DNA of 64,000 nt from Lysobacter_C viscosus (GCF_046600715.1 NZ_JBJMAV010000004.1:186001-250000), one strand, 5' to 3'. Shown: positions 1 to 8,084, numbered from the stretch's first letter. The notes: generated from the letters alone by a model not told the origin. Program-made: numbers and translations.

Positions 1-554
1 CCAAGTCGTACGGCTTCCCCACCGATGGCGCGGCCAACTACCCGTACACCGACATGCACATGCTGATGCTGTCCGACAGCAGCTACAACAGCTCGCGCGG
101 CAACAAGCCCTACGGCAACTGCACCTCCAGCTGCACCGAGTATCCGACCCAGTCCTATGCGGGACAGGGCGGCGGCAGCGGGGTGTTTCCCGGCAATTCC
201 AACTGGGCCAACAGCAGCATCTGGCAGACGTGGGGCAAGCTGAAGGGCAACGTTGCGCGCGCACTGCTGTACATGGACGTGCGCTACGAGGGCGGCAAGC
301 ACAACGTCACCGGTGTGAACGAGCCGGACCTGCGCCTGACCAACGACCTGGGCCTGATCAAGACCACCAGCGGCAATGCCAGCATCGCCTACATGGGCCT
401 GCTGTCGGTCCTGCTGCAGTGGCATGCGGCCGACCCGGTGACCGAGGCCGAACGCATGCGCAACGACGCGATCTACAGCTACCAGGGCAACCGCAACCCC
501 TTCATCGACCACCCCGAATGGGTGGCGTGCGTGTACCAGAACGTCTGCAACTGA
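1..554 (+). CDS. Endonuclease I family protein, 3' part
   Basis: This is the C-terminal 183 residues of an extracellular/periplasmic endonuclease I (Endonuclease_1 family), cut by the window edge; the first complete codon is at 3. The visible part carries the family's region around PYTDMHMLMLSD, then the SSRGNKPYG segment and a C-terminal stretch with RNDAIYSYQGNRNPFIDHPEW, which is the usual end of these nucleases. The His/Asp/Asn pattern fits the beta-beta-alpha-metal type of fold known for the family, although the catalytic His core lies at or before the edge. Such enzymes degrade extracellular DNA or RNA without sequence specificity. It converges on the hydrolase gene at 639-2012. Family assignment is firm; substrate is inferred. 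Confidence 0.85.
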   Translation, partial: KSYGFPTDGAANYPYTDMHMLMLSDSSYNSSRGNKPYGNCTSSCTEYPTQSYAGQGGGSGVFPGNSNWANSSIWQTWGKLKGNVARALLYMDVRYEGGKHNVTGVNEPDLRLTNDLGLIKTTSGNASIAYMGLLSVLLQWHAADPVTEAERMRNDAIYSYQGNRNPFIDHPEWVACVYQNVCN

Positions 555-571
555 GGCGTATCCAAAACCCC

Positions 572-607
572 CGGCTGGCCCTTCCGCCAAAGCGGCGGGG
601 CCAGCCG
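572..607 (-). terminator. Hairpin between convergent genes, probable terminator
   Basis: A GC-rich palindrome with arms CGGCTGGCC and GGCCAGCCG and an inner CCGCC/GGCGG pairing lies between the two convergent stops. Read on the minus strand it is followed by GGGGGTTTTGG, a short U-tract, so it suits the hydrolase transcript better. It may act in both directions. Confidence 0.5.
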
Positions 608-638
608 ACGCGCCGCCCCGCACCGACGCAGGTACCGA

Positions 639-2012
639 TTATCGGGTTGCGTGGAAGGTAGGGTCCGGCCGCTGCTTGGCCGAGGTGACCCGGGCCCGCC
701 CATGGCCGTGGGGCTCCACGGTACCGTCCCGGATGAAGTCCATCGATAGCGAGAGGTAGCCGTCCGCGTACCGGGTCCGCGTGCGGGTGCCGTCGGCCGC
801 CGTGGTGAACTCGGCGATCCCGTGTTCGGTATCGGGAAACACCACGGTGGTGATGGGCTTGCCCTCCGAAGCCAGCACGGCCAGGCGACGCAGCGTTTCG
901 GCGGGGGGCGCCTCGGTATCGTGCTCGGCGATGATCCACATTTGCGGCGCGGTGACCGCGCGCAGCACGGGCATCGGGTCGTGGTCCCACGGGGTCCCCT
1001 TGTCCATCCACGGCAGTGCCAGGCGGGACACCCAGGTCGGGTAACGAAGCAGGCTTCCGGTGTATTCGCCCTGCATCACCGGCCACCAGGGCGCCTTGCG
1101 GTGCCTGCGCCGCACGTCCCGGAGGTCGGCGAAGGCCACTGCCGACCGCGTTGCCATCACCCGGGCGGTCGCGTCGGTCACTTCCCGCGCCGCCGCGAGC
1201 GCCGGCGCCCCGTAACCGGCTGCGGCGAGCTCCTGCATGACCTGCCCGCGGTCCTCGGCAGCCGGGCTCTCGGCAAGACCGTAGGCCACCACCAGGAAGT
1301 CGGTGGGCGTCCGGGTTGCCGCGAGCGGTGCCACCCACCCACCCTGGCTGCTGCCATGCAGGCCGATGCGCGCCACGCGGGCGCCGCCAAGACGACGGGC
1401 TTCGGACATCGCGGAGACGGCATCGCCCGCAAGCACGTCGAAGTCCTGCGTGTACTTGCCGTCCGATCCGCCCGTTCCGCGCTTGTCATACACGAACACA
1501 CCTATTCCCTTGGCCGGGAACAGGTGCTGCAGGTGGTAGTAGTCGACGCCGGAGTAACGCTCAGAACCATGGACGAGGACGACCACCGGCGCAGCGCCGC
1601 CGCCCTCCGGCATGACCAGGCGACCGCGCAGGGTGACGCCCTCGGCAGCGAAACGCGTGTCGGTGACGTCCAGCGCCACCCGCGTGCCGTCGCGGTTATC
1701 GAAAGTGATCCAGCCCTCCCCGCAACCGCCGAACCGCACCGCAAGCGGATCCTCCAGCGGGGTCCACCCCGCCTGCCCGCGCCACATGCCATCGGCGGAC
1801 CGGGCGAGGGAGCCGGTGCGGCCATCCACGCGGTGCCAGCGCACCACGCCCGGCACGCTGCTGGCATTGATGTCGATGACCTCGCCATCGGCCAGCCGGT
1901 AGGCCCCCACGTGGCAGGCCGGCTCGGTGCCGGCATTGCCGCCCGCGAGTGCAGTGCACGGCGTTATCGATGCGGCCAGCGCCAAGACAATGCTGTATGC
2001 CTGACTACGCAT
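639..2012 (-). CDS. Secreted alpha/beta hydrolase (dienelactone hydrolase/S9-like)
   Basis: Predicted protein of 457 residues with an N-terminal signal peptide (MRSQAYSIVLALAASITP...A). It has an unassigned beta-rich N-terminal part of about 150 residues and a C-terminal alpha/beta hydrolase domain. The oxyanion-hole LVHGSERYS, the strand VFVYDKRGTGGSDG and the nucleophile elbow GLHGSSQGGW are all visible. An acid (IIAEHDTEAP) and a histidine (PDTEHGI) can complete the triad. This is the pattern of secreted serine hydrolases of the S9/DLH group; the substrate is unknown. I chose the ATG at 2012 and not 2126 because it is preceded by AAAGGAAA and opens the signal peptide. Upstream of it the reading frame has no plausible domain. 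It is a single gene, not an evident operon member. Confidence 0.85.
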   Translation of the reverse strand: MRSQAYSIVLALAASITPCTALAGGNAGTEPACHVGAYRLADGEVIDINASSVPGVVRWHRVDGRTGSLARSADGMWRGQAGWTPLEDPLAVRFGGCGEGWITFDNRDGTRVALDVTDTRFAAEGVTLRGRLVMPEGGGAAPVVVLVHGSERYSGVDYYHLQHLFPAKGIGVFVYDKRGTGGSDGKYTQDFDVLAGDAVSAMSEARRLGGARVARIGLHGSSQGGWVAPLAATRTPTDFLVVAYGLAESPAAEDRGQVMQELAAAGYGAPALAAAREVTDATARVMATRSAVAFADLRDVRRRHRKAPWWPVMQGEYTGSLLRYPTWVSRLALPWMDKGTPWDHDPMPVLRAVTAPQMWIIAEHDTEAPPAETLRRLAVLASEGKPITTVVFPDTEHGIAEFTTAADGTRTRTRYADGYLSLSMDFIRDGTVEPHGHGRARVTSAKQRPDPTFHATR

Positions 2013-2186
2013 GTCGCGATTTTCCTTTTGGTGAGAGATCAGTGTCTGGCCGGGCACGACCCAGCAAGGCCGAGCCGAGGGTCCGGTATGGGAGGGGTCT
2101 ACCGCTTGCATCGGGCCGACCCGCAACGGGCCAGCCGGCGGGTTGTTGCAATGAACAACGACATTCGAGTGAAGCTGCGATCGGGG

Positions 2187-2210
2187 TTCGGCTTGAACGA
2201 ATTGTGGGAG
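2187..2210 (-). other. attC-like half-site remnant
   Basis: On the minus strand, 47 bases after the chrA stop, the sequence ACAATTCGTTCAAGCCGA appears. This equals the conserved left arm of many integron attC sites, but the flanking core TAAC has been lost (CCCAC instead). No matching right arm follows. It suggests the cassette-like region once extended to here. Recognition is by pattern memory, not by a folding computation. Confidence 0.5.
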
Positions 2211-2257
2211 CCCGCCTCACCGCGAAGGCCAGCGGCGATCCAGGCCGGAAGGGCTCG

Positions 2258-3529
2258 TCATGGCCAACCCTGTAGGGCCATGGAACCCCAGCCCCACAGG
2301 GCAGCGCCGGCAATAACTGCGGGAATCACCAATCGCGCGTTTGACGCGAACAGGATGCCAAGCACGATCGCGAACAGGATGAGAGTCTCCAGCCCGGTCA
2401 GACTCACGCTCAGCAGTGCCAGCGTCGTCGCGGCGATGAGCCCGATCACGCCGGCTGCCACGCCTTCCAGGAATACGCGGATAGAGGGGCGGTGCACGAG
2501 GCGCTCGAGGGCGTCGTGGCCGACCAGGGTGAAGGCAAACGCCGGCAGGAAGATTCCGACCGTCATGGCCACTGCGCCCCACGGCCCTCCGCCGAGATAG
2601 CCCACGAAGGTGGAGAAGATGATCAGGGGTGCCGGCAGTAGCCCCGACAGGGCAAGACCGTCCAGGAACTGCGCATTGCTCATCCACGCGCCCTGTGTCA
2701 CCGCGTCGCGCTGGAGGAACGGGATCACGGTGTAGGCGCCACCGAACGTCAGCAGCCCCGCCTTCAGGCCGGACCAGAAGAGCGCCCACAGCGGCATCGT
2801 TGGCGAGCCGAGCACATCGCCGCCTGAATCCGACGTGCGGCTTAGCGCATCGAAACCGGCCAACCCGCCCGCATTCCACGAGACTGCAATGACGGCCGCC
2901 GCCGCAAGCACGGCCAGACCGACCGCGCCGGCCCGCAGTTTGCGCTGCGACAGCAGGTAGATGCCCCCTGTGACCGACAGGACGATCGCGAAATGAATGC
3001 CGGTCAAGTGTGCGCCGGCTGCCAGGATCGCGATCGTCCACAACCACCGGTCCGTGACCACGTGGCCGCCGATGCGGAAGACGGCGCGGACGATCAGTGC
3101 CGCCACTGCGACCTGTACCGCTGCGAACACCGCCTGCACGCCCTCGGTCTTGAGCCCGTAGCGCACATACGCCCACGAGAGCGCAAACATCAACAGGAAG
3201 CCCGGTAGCATGAAGCCGAGACCGGCCACGATGCCGCCCCAGCGGCCGCGCGAGCGCATGCCGAAGTAGACGCACAGTTCGTGTGCCTCGGGGCCGGGCA
3301 GGATCTGGTAGACCGCGAGCACCCGATTGAAGTGCCCACTGCTGATCCAGCGGTCCAGCTCCACCAACTCGTGCCGAATCATTCCAATCTGGGCGACCGG
3401 GCCACCCCACGCCAACGCCCCGAAGCGCAGGAAACGCAGGAACAGCTTTAACCAAGGTTCTCGCGGCACCGTGTACTGGCCACCAGTGACTCCTTGGTCA
3501 GACGTGGGCACTTGAGGCTGCGAAGACAT
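2258..3529 (-). CDS. chrA: Chromate ion transporter, CHR family (long form)
   Basis: A 423-residue inner-membrane protein of the two-domain (long) CHR family, which exports chromate by proton-coupled antiport. Diagnostic motifs include FGALAWGGPVAQIGMI in the first half and the matching FGGAYTVIPFLQRDAV in the second half. The segment VYQILPGPEAHELCVYFG is also typical, and there are around ten hydrophobic helices. Length is normal (about 390-450). There is no chrB or regulator beside it. The gene is followed by an attC-like remnant and preceded by 0.3 kb without genes, so it may have arrived as part of the accessory region. Function is secure at family level; actual chromate resistance is inferred. 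Confidence 0.93.
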   Translation of the reverse strand: MSSQPQVPTSDQGVTGGQYTVPREPWLKLFLRFLRFGALAWGGPVAQIGMIRHELVELDRWISSGHFNRVLAVYQILPGPEAHELCVYFGMRSRGRWGGIVAGLGFMLPGFLLMFALSWAYVRYGLKTEGVQAVFAAVQVAVAALIVRAVFRIGGHVVTDRWLWTIAILAAGAHLTGIHFAIVLSVTGGIYLLSQRKLRAGAVGLAVLAAAAVIAVSWNAGGLAGFDALSRTSDSGGDVLGSPTMPLWALFWSGLKAGLLTFGGAYTVIPFLQRDAVTQGAWMSNAQFLDGLALSGLLPAPLIIFSTFVGYLGGGPWGAVAMTVGIFLPAFAFTLVGHDALERLVHRPSIRVFLEGVAAGVIGLIAATTLALLSVSLTGLETLILFAIVLGILFASNARLVIPAVIAGAALWGWGSMALQGWP

Positions 3530-3860
3530 GGCAATACCGCCCTGTAGTGCGTCGCTCGGCGCCGATCAGGGTATCGCACCTGGCCAACTCCGCCGCAGTG
3601 GCGTTCGCGCAACTCCTCGGAGGGCTGTCACGGATGAGTCGCACTGCGAAGCGACGTCGGCTTGCAACGCAGGAGTTGCAAGAGAGAGAAAGCCATCTTC
3701 GGAAGTGCGGCATGCGGCGCGGCGTAAAAGCCGCCAATGAAAACACCGGGCAAGCAGTCGCCCCCGTCAGGGCAAGGTCACCCGGGCGGAGAGAGGAGGG
3801 GAGGCATCTTTCCACCTCACCCCGTTCGGTTGGAAGCACTGCCTGGTCAGAGTGCAGGTA
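3530..3860. other. Non-coding stretch upstream of chrA
   Basis: No convincing gene. Short open frames here have no recognisable protein character. Near 3846-3858 there is a half copy (GGTCAGAGTGCAGG) of the GGGTCAGAGT palindrome that recurs to 10.1 kb. The chrA promoter should lie in this interval but no clear box was picked out. Confidence 0.5.
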
Positions 3861-4739
3861 TCAGCAGGACCGGCTGGTCCAGCACGCAGCGCGGTGTGCA
3901 CAGGAACAGTAAGCCTGGGCGCTTGGTTCCGGCCCGGCCAGCAGCAGGATCGACTGCCATCGGCCATCGTCGGACTGCATGCGCAGGCGCTGCGTGTCGG
4001 GCCCGATCATGGCCAGTATTTCCGGCCGAAGCGTGTGCCCGGCCGGCGTGCCGTCATCGAGCAGCGCGCGTACTGCTGCCGGGTCGAGCGTGTCCGCAAC
4101 CGCGGTGGTGAAGCGGGCCTCCGCGGGATCCGGATCACCGTCGACCGCCGCAAACAGGAGGGCGATCGTGTGGGTGTACATGGTGATGCTGCTGGCATAC
4201 ACCCATTTCGTCTGAGCGCCCCCGGTCAGCAGGTCGCCGGCGTTCGAGCAGACGATGGACGCGTAGCGGGCGAAGCCACCCGGCAGCGAGGGGCGGCTGC
4301 CGTCGCACTCAACCAGCTTCAGGCCCTGCTGTCGCTCGTAGACGCGCTGCAACGGGTCCGGCTCGGCGTCCGGCCCGGCCGGTGGGGACGGTGCCACGCC
4401 GACTGTCGCCCGACTGGGCCCGGCCTCGGCGGGCACAGGTGGCAACGACTCTTTCGCGCCGTTCGTGGCGGGACCCGCACCGTTGCGGTCGACATGCTCG
4501 TTCCGCTGGCCCGGATCATCGCGCTCGGCTACGCGCGGCATCCCCCACGCAGGCAACCGCAGGGAATCCCGGGGCTCGGACACCATATGGACCACCGCAT
4601 CCGGTGCGATCGCAAAGGCGGCAAGCGGGATGCCGACCAGATAGATCAACACCCTGCCGATCCACGCGCGTCGTCGTGGGCTGTTCAACGAGGGCCTTGC
4701 ATCGACGGCGGTCGGGACTTGCTGCACATGAGCGGACAC
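3861..4739 (-). CDS. Hypothetical protein with one N-terminal membrane segment
   Basis: Unrecognised protein of about 292 residues. It begins with a short basic cytoplasmic stretch and one transmembrane segment (VLIYLVGIPLAAFAIAPDAVV). A Pro/Ala/Asp-rich linker follows, then a soluble domain with VECDGSRPSLPGG, IVCSNAGDLLTGGAQTKW and a Cys-rich end (AYCSCAHRAACW). It is probably anchored and faces the periplasm. The frame is open to an ATG at 4910, but that stretch crosses a dispersed palindrome (4768-4818) and the start of the opposite gene. I therefore place the start at a GTG (4739); GTG 4727 or TTG 4688 are alternatives. Coding character (codon use and hydropathy) supports a real gene; function unknown. 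Confidence 0.6.
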   Translation of the reverse strand: MSAHVQQVPTAVDARPSLNSPRRRAWIGRVLIYLVGIPLAAFAIAPDAVVHMVSEPRDSLRLPAWGMPRVAERDDPGQRNEHVDRNGAGPATNGAKESLPPVPAEAGPSRATVGVAPSPPAGPDAEPDPLQRVYERQQGLKLVECDGSRPSLPGGFARYASIVCSNAGDLLTGGAQTKWVYASSITMYTHTIALLFAAVDGDPDPAEARFTTAVADTLDPAAVRALLDDGTPAGHTLRPEILAMIGPDTQRLRMQSDDGRWQSILLLAGPEPSAQAYCSCAHRAACWTSRSC

Positions 4740-4767
4740 TCTCGGGTTTGGATTGCTGGGGAAACTG

Positions 4768-4818
4768 GGGGTCAGAGTGGCCTTTCTCACTCCAACGCGG
4801 GAAAGTGCACTCTGCCCC
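4768..4818. repeat. GGGTCAGAGT palindromic element, copy 1
   Basis: About 51 bases with arms GGGGTCAGAGTGGCCTTTC and GAAAGTGCACTCTGCCCC around a loop containing CTCACTCCAACGCGG. It is the first full member of a family recurring at 6371, 7135, 7631, 8085, 8610 and 9947. The arms pair at about 16-17 of 19 positions. Confidence 0.85.
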
Positions 4819-4888
4819 CTGACTTCCTTCCCGAGTACCCCTTCGACCGACAGTCGGCGGACAGCCCCGGCAGAACTGAGGAATCCCA

Positions 4889-5176
4889 ATGACCCCCTCG
4901 ACCCATGCATATGTGACGCCTGGCCTTCTGCTGATGATGCTCACAATTTCCGGTTGCGCTACCACGCGGTGCGAGGCGATCGACGAAGACCGGGCGCGGG
5001 AACTGGCGCTTGCCCATGCAAACGTGGACCCCGGGAACTGGAGGATCAACGTCACGCACCCCGAAGCATCGTACTGGGTCGTTGGGTTCGTAAACACGGA
5101 CGACCGGGTCGATGATGCCTTCGCGGTATTCCTTGACGATTGCGGCACAGTGACCCAGCTGAGGGGCTCGCCTTGA
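4889..5176 (+). CDS. Small hypothetical lipoprotein
   Basis: Protein of 95 residues with a lipoprotein signal: a hydrophobic stretch GLLLMMLTISGC ends in a lipobox (ISG-C, Cys24). The mature part, of about 70 residues, contains ARELALAHANVDPGNWRI and a beta-strand-like YWVVGFVNTDD. This resembles the small PepSY/YpeB-like or 'Hsp-like' periplasmic folds, but I cannot assign a family. The ATG is preceded by GAGGA at a good distance, so the start is well supported. It is one of few plus-strand genes in this accessory stretch and diverges from the gene at 3861-4739. No partner suggests a role. Confidence 0.7.
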   Translation: MTPSTHAYVTPGLLLMMLTISGCATTRCEAIDEDRARELALAHANVDPGNWRINVTHPEASYWVVGFVNTDDRVDDAFAVFLDDCGTVTQLRGSP

Positions 5177-5233
5177 GCGTTGAACCTGCCGCCGCCAGGG
5201 CGCCTTGAGGACTAAGCAGGGAGCCCACTGTGT

Positions 5234-5292
5234 TCGCTAGCGCCCGAACCCAGCCGGCTCGCGAAGCGGGATCGGCTTCAATGAACTGTCAG
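5234..5292 (-). other. Degenerate attC recombination site behind the thioesterase gene
   Basis: On the minus strand the thioesterase stop TGA runs straight into CAGTTCATTGAAGCCGATCC, then CGCTTCGCG, then GAGCCGGCTGGG and GGGCGCTAGCG. Integron attC sites have the plan TAAC-arm-AAGCCG-CGCTTCGCG-CGGCTT-arm-GTTA. The match in order, spacing (about 58 bases) and position at the gene's stop is strong. The core triplets have decayed (AAC to GAC, GTT to GCT). Confidence 0.65.
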
Positions 5293-5744
5293 CCGTCAGC
5301 AGGCCTGATGCTTGAAGGCAGGGCCTGGAAATCCGGGGTCTCCGGCAATGAGCGCAAAGCGGTTAGCAGGGGGCCGGGAGGCGTGACCAGCTTGCGCAGG
5401 GAAAGGTCCAGCCAACCTCCTGCACTGGTCACTCCTGCCGCCAACTGCCCACCGACCCGCCAGAACTCGTTCCTCAGGAGGAAGCGACTGCCGTCGTCCG
5501 AGAGTCCCGCCAGGGCCAGGGTGACCCGGAAGGCTTCAAGCAACCGGATCTCGCGGAAGTACTCGATCTCGTCTTTGCGCACGACCGGGCCAATCTGCTG
5601 TCGCACGAATTCATCCATGGGGAATCCGTGCTCGGCGAAAAACATCATTCGGGTATCGGCAGATCTATCGAGAAACGCCGTGTTGCGCATGTGGGAGTTG
5701 AAATCCATGTCTCCCCAGCCGGCAATGAACTGTTTTTCGAACAT
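5289..5744 (-). CDS. Acyl-CoA thioesterase, hotdog fold (4HBT)
   Basis: Protein of 151 residues with the 4-hydroxybenzoyl-CoA thioesterase type hotdog domain. Near the N-terminus is WGDMDFNSHMRNTAFLDRSAD, the usual D-x-x-x-H/N-x-N-Y/T active-site region, with Asp14 as the candidate catalytic residue. It probably hydrolyses an acyl-CoA or acyl-ACP in the cytoplasm; the specificity cannot be read. Length fits a single hotdog unit. The ATG is preceded by a strong AAGGAGG. It is immediately followed by a decayed attC site, so it looks like an old integron cassette gene without its own operon. Family is sure. Confidence 0.85.
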   Translation of the reverse strand: MFEKQFIAGWGDMDFNSHMRNTAFLDRSADTRMMFFAEHGFPMDEFVRQQIGPVVRKDEIEYFREIRLLEAFRVTLALAGLSDDGSRFLLRNEFWRVGGQLAAGVTSAGGWLDLSLRKLVTPPGPLLTALRSLPETPDFQALPSSIRPADG

Positions 5745-5822
5745 TCGACGCCCTCCTTAGATGGTCTGGCGGCTGATGCCTGGGTCAAGCGACCGCCATG
5801 TGGGAACCGGGAGTGGGAGAGG

Positions 5823-5875
5823 AACAACGTCAGCAACACAACCCGACGAAGCGGTTCCGCTGGAACGAATCGTCA
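5823..5875 (-). other. Degenerate attC recombination site behind the DUF6404-like gene
   Basis: The stop TGA of the preceding minus-strand gene opens the site: TGACGATTCGTTCCAGCGGA, then ACCGCTTCGTCGG, then GTTGTGTTGCTGACGTTG. The left arm matches TAACAATTCGTTCAAGCCG-type attC arms closely. The right arm is degraded but ends in GACGTTG. It shows the same placement as the site at 5234-5292. Confidence 0.5.
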
Positions 5876-6244
5876 GGTGCGCAGCCGGCTCGCCCCGAAC
5901 GCCGACCAGGCGCCCAGCCCATGCTTGCGGGCAAGGCGGCGGGTGAACCCTGCCACGATGAGGCCGAAGAAAGCGCCCGTTGCCATGGCTACCACACCTG
6001 CCTCATCGAGCGACATGGTGCGTACGCCCCTGTTGCCCATGTACCAGGCGAAAGACCCGAACAGCACGCCGAAGACCGTGCCACTGAAAAGCGCGAGCGA
6101 CAGGAAGCGCATGTAGAGCGGGGGTGGGAGCTCAACGCCCCACGACCAGAGCAGCTCCCAGAGGGGAGGCGACGCAGTGCCCGGCCCAATGCCCTTCTCA
6201 TCCATCAGGCGCTTGTAGGCTTCAATCTTGCGAGCGTGTGTCAT
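5873..6244 (-). CDS. Small inner-membrane protein, DUF6404-like
   Basis: Protein of 123 residues starting MTHARKIEAYKRLMDEKGIG. It has a soluble N-terminal segment with PPLWELLWSWGVELPPP, then two membrane helices (roughly 55-80 and 90-110 of the mature numbering) and a basic tail. The opening and the PPLWxLLWxxG motif match my memory of the DUF6404 family, a small membrane family often found in integron cassettes and accessory regions. The frame is open to 6343, but the ATG at 6244 begins the conserved part and has AGG upstream, so I use it. No function is known. Confidence 0.7.
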   Translation of the reverse strand: MTHARKIEAYKRLMDEKGIGPGTASPPLWELLWSWGVELPPPLYMRFLSLALFSGTVFGVLFGSFAWYMGNRGVRTMSLDEAGVVAMATGAFFGLIVAGFTRRLARKHGLGAWSAFGASRLRT

Positions 6245-6370
6245 GTGCACCTGGAAGTTGGGTTGGGCCGTACCGCGAGGCGGCATCGGAAGAGCGGGGT
6301 GAGGTTCCACCGGAAGCGAGACGGACCTGCTGGGTTGCTTCAACCCCGACCAAAAACTGGCTGAGAACTG

Positions 6371-6419
6371 AGGTCAGGGTGGCTATTCTCACTCATGCAC
6401 GGGAACGTGCCTCCCACCC
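6371..6419. repeat. GGGTCAGAGT palindromic element, diverged copy
   Basis: AGGTCAGGGTGGCTATTC pairs with GAACGTGCCTCCCACCC around CTCACTCATGCACGG. It sits between the TAACGG that overlaps the stop of the next minus-strand gene and the DUF6404-like gene, which is the position of an attC site. Confidence 0.7.
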
Positions 6420-6428
6420 TTTTTTCCG

Positions 6429-7079
6429 TTAGTCGCCGCCGTGCACCCAATTCAGTACTGGGTCCACCCACGCGGGGAGCGGCATATAAAACGCACCATG
6501 CCATTTGCCGGTCGAAATCTTGATCTCCTTGAAGGACCGCGGCTGTTCGGGCTGGTCCGCGAGGGGCATGCAACTCCCCGCTAACGTGTCGCTTGCCTCA
6601 TAGACTGAAAGTATGCGGCCGGTGAGTCGGATATTCGGCGGGGTGGACCCGCCAGGGCAAGCTGCGAGCAGCACGAAGCGGACTTGCGGCCGCCGCAGAA
6701 AGCTGGAAACGCGCGTTGCGATCCCGCCGCCCTTCGAGAAGCCAGCGACAACGATGTTTCCGGGTGGAACGCCGCGATCAATCAAATCTTCGACCTGAGA
6801 GACAACAGCGCCGGCATACTTGTTCATATCTGTTCCACGCGGTCGCTGGGCCGAAATGACCACTGCTCCCCGGGATGAAAGAGCCTCCAGTACGGCGGGA
6901 TAGTCGTAGAGCCCGTAGCGTATATCGGTGGGGCGAGGCCCGGAATTCTCGATGATTCGCCCGTGCAGGTAGATCAGGTAGATCTTCGTGGGCTCAGTAG
7001 ATTCAGGTACGTCGGTATAGACGACGCTCGCATGTGCCGGCATGAAGAACGTGAGCAAAATCAAAGGCCAGGCTTTCAT
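6429..7079 (-). CDS. Secreted small alpha/beta hydrolase
   Basis: Protein of 216 residues with a signal peptide (MKAWPLILLTFFMPAHA) and a compact alpha/beta hydrolase domain. The first strand YLIYLHGRIIE carries the HG oxyanion element. The nucleophile elbow is VAGFSKGGGIA (Ser in GFSKG). A late Asp (SVYEASD) and His (GKWHG) can complete a triad. It is likely exported and acts on an ester or peptide that cannot be predicted. The ATG at 7079 is chosen because GGAG lies six bases upstream; an in-frame ATG at 7091 has no ribosome site. The stop TAA overlaps a TAACGG that looks like the edge of a cassette recombination site. Confidence 0.75.
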   Translation of the reverse strand: MKAWPLILLTFFMPAHASVVYTDVPESTEPTKIYLIYLHGRIIENSGPRPTDIRYGLYDYPAVLEALSSRGAVVISAQRPRGTDMNKYAGAVVSQVEDLIDRGVPPGNIVVAGFSKGGGIATRVSSFLRRPQVRFVLLAACPGGSTPPNIRLTGRILSVYEASDTLAGSCMPLADQPEQPRSFKEIKISTGKWHGAFYMPLPAWVDPVLNWVHGGD

Positions 7080-7134
7080 CGATTTCTCCACGGCGGATAA
7101 CGCTCAGCAGACGAGAACGGGGGTCAGGAGAACG

Positions 7135-7184
7135 GGGGTCAGAGTGGCCGTTCTCACCCGTGCACAGGAAAGTGCACTTGACCC
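7135..7184. repeat. GGGTCAGAGT palindromic element copy
   Basis: GGGGTCAGAGTGGCCGTTC pairs with GAAAGTGCACTTGACCC around TCACCCGTGCACAG. Just before it GAGAACGGGGGTCAG is duplicated in tandem (7114-7141). On the minus strand the element is followed by GCTGAGCGTTATCC, an attC-like right end. Confidence 0.8.
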
Positions 7185-7193
7185 TTGGTTTCC

Positions 7194-7595
7194 CTACCTG
7201 ACCTTAAATTCGAACGTCTGTCGTACACGGGCAGCTATGGGTACGCCGCCCTTCGTAGCAGGCTGGTAAACCCATTCCTTCATCGTAATGATTGCGTGGT
7301 TGGCGTACTTCTCGTCTGTGGCGCTTTGTATTTCGAAATCTTTGGGTCGGCCGTCCTCGCCAATGGTGTAGGTGATTACGGAGGTCCCGGACTTCTTAGA
7401 GAGCACTAGGGATACTGGATAGATAGGAGCTTTGCCTTTCAGGAGCTTCGGCGGCGTGTCCCAATCGGAGCTTTCCGAGCCGACTATACGACTGGTATCA
7501 AGGCTCGTGTTGGCTCTCGTGCTCGGTGGGTGCCCAGTGGCTACGCAGCCCGAAGCAGCAGCGAAAAGGGGCAGTGCAAAGGCTTTCCAGTTCAC
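7194..7595 (-). CDS. Lipoprotein with TonB C-terminal domain
   Basis: Protein of 133 residues. The N-terminus MNWKAFALPLFAAASGC ends in a lipobox with Cys17. After a short linker, the rest is a TonB_C-type domain of about 80 residues with KAPIYPVSLVLSKKSG, VITYTIGEDGRPKDFEIQSA and a closing VRQTFEFKV strand. Unlike true TonB it has no N-terminal membrane anchor plus proline-rich spacer, so it is probably not an energy transducer. Such free TonB_C lipoproteins are common in Xanthomonadaceae and their role is unknown. The start is supported by fit to the signal; a weak GGAGA lies upstream. Confidence 0.8.
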   Translation of the reverse strand: MNWKAFALPLFAAASGCVATGHPPSTRANTSLDTSRIVGSESSDWDTPPKLLKGKAPIYPVSLVLSKKSGTSVITYTIGEDGRPKDFEIQSATDEKYANHAIITMKEWVYQPATKGGVPIAARVRQTFEFKVR

Positions 7596-7630
7596 GTGTA
7601 ATCTCCATTGTCATCTATTAACGAAGCCGG

Positions 7631-7714
7631 TTTCAGAGTGTCCTTTCTCATGCACGCGAAAGTGCACTCCAGAGGGGCTTTCCACTCATGCACGGGAAAG
7701 CGCACTCTGACCCT
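7631..7714. repeat. Two overlapping GGGTCAGAGT palindromic elements
   Basis: TTTCAGAGTGTCCTTTCTCA / GAAAGTGCACTCC is joined to a second unit CTTTCCACTCATGCACGG / GAAAGCGCACTCTGACCC. On the minus strand the pair is bracketed by GCCTAACG (a perfect RYYYAAC left core) and CTTCGTTA, so it seems to fill an attC site about 115 bases long. Confidence 0.75.
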
Positions 7715-7803
7715 TGTTCTCGTTAGGCGCGAAGCCAGAAATTAAGGCGGAAAGAATCTGATGAACTTTGTTGAAGGGGATGCGCAGCGATCTTTGCAAC
7801 TGC

Positions 7804-7989
7804 TCATTCCACGTTCTCTGCGCTTTCGGTCTTCTTCTTAAGTAGCTCGCTTACGCCAAAAATGCAAAACATAGCGCCGATTCCATAGAAGGCAATGTCG
7901 TTTCCGATGTATCCCGCAATCAGAAACAGGATGCCGGGGGCGGCCCCGAACAGAGCCCGGGCATATCGAGTCGAAGCGGTAGAACTCAT
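7804..7989 (-). CDS. Small membrane protein, 61 residues
   Basis: A peptide starting MSSTASTRYARALFGAAP with two hydrophobic segments (GILFLIAGYIGND and FYGIGAMFCIFGVSELL) and a charged Lys/Glu tail. It is probably an inner-membrane protein. TAGGAG lies eight bases before the ATG, a good ribosome site. The first seven codons and everything upstream are duplicated at 9833-10003, where the frame is broken off after MSST. The larger in-frame start at 8106 would place coding sequence over a palindromic repeat and an attC half-site and is rejected. Function unknown. Confidence 0.65.
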   Translation of the reverse strand: MSSTASTRYARALFGAAPGILFLIAGYIGNDIAFYGIGAMFCIFGVSELLKKKTESAENVE

Positions 7990-8028
7990 AGCGTTGCTCC
8001 TATCAGATTGTGCAGGCATGTCAGAGCG

Positions 8029-8066
8029 GTCTAACGGCTGAATTAAGCCGACCCGCAGCGCGAAGA
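8029..8066 (-). other. attC right half-site
   Basis: On the minus strand CTTCGCGCTGCGGGTCGG is followed by CTTAATTCAGCCGTTAGAC. This has the canonical GTTRRRY core (GTTAGAC) and the conserved GGCTTAATTCA arm of integron attC sites. Its left half is missing; a GGGTCAGAGT palindrome occupies that place. Confidence 0.65.
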
Positions 8067-8084
8067 AGAGCAGGGTAAAAGCTC

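Noticed and set aside
3498..3839. 113-residue frame upstream of chrA
   Set aside because: It overlaps the chrA start, has Cys/Arg/Ser-rich text without fold and no ribosome site, and is probably non-coding.
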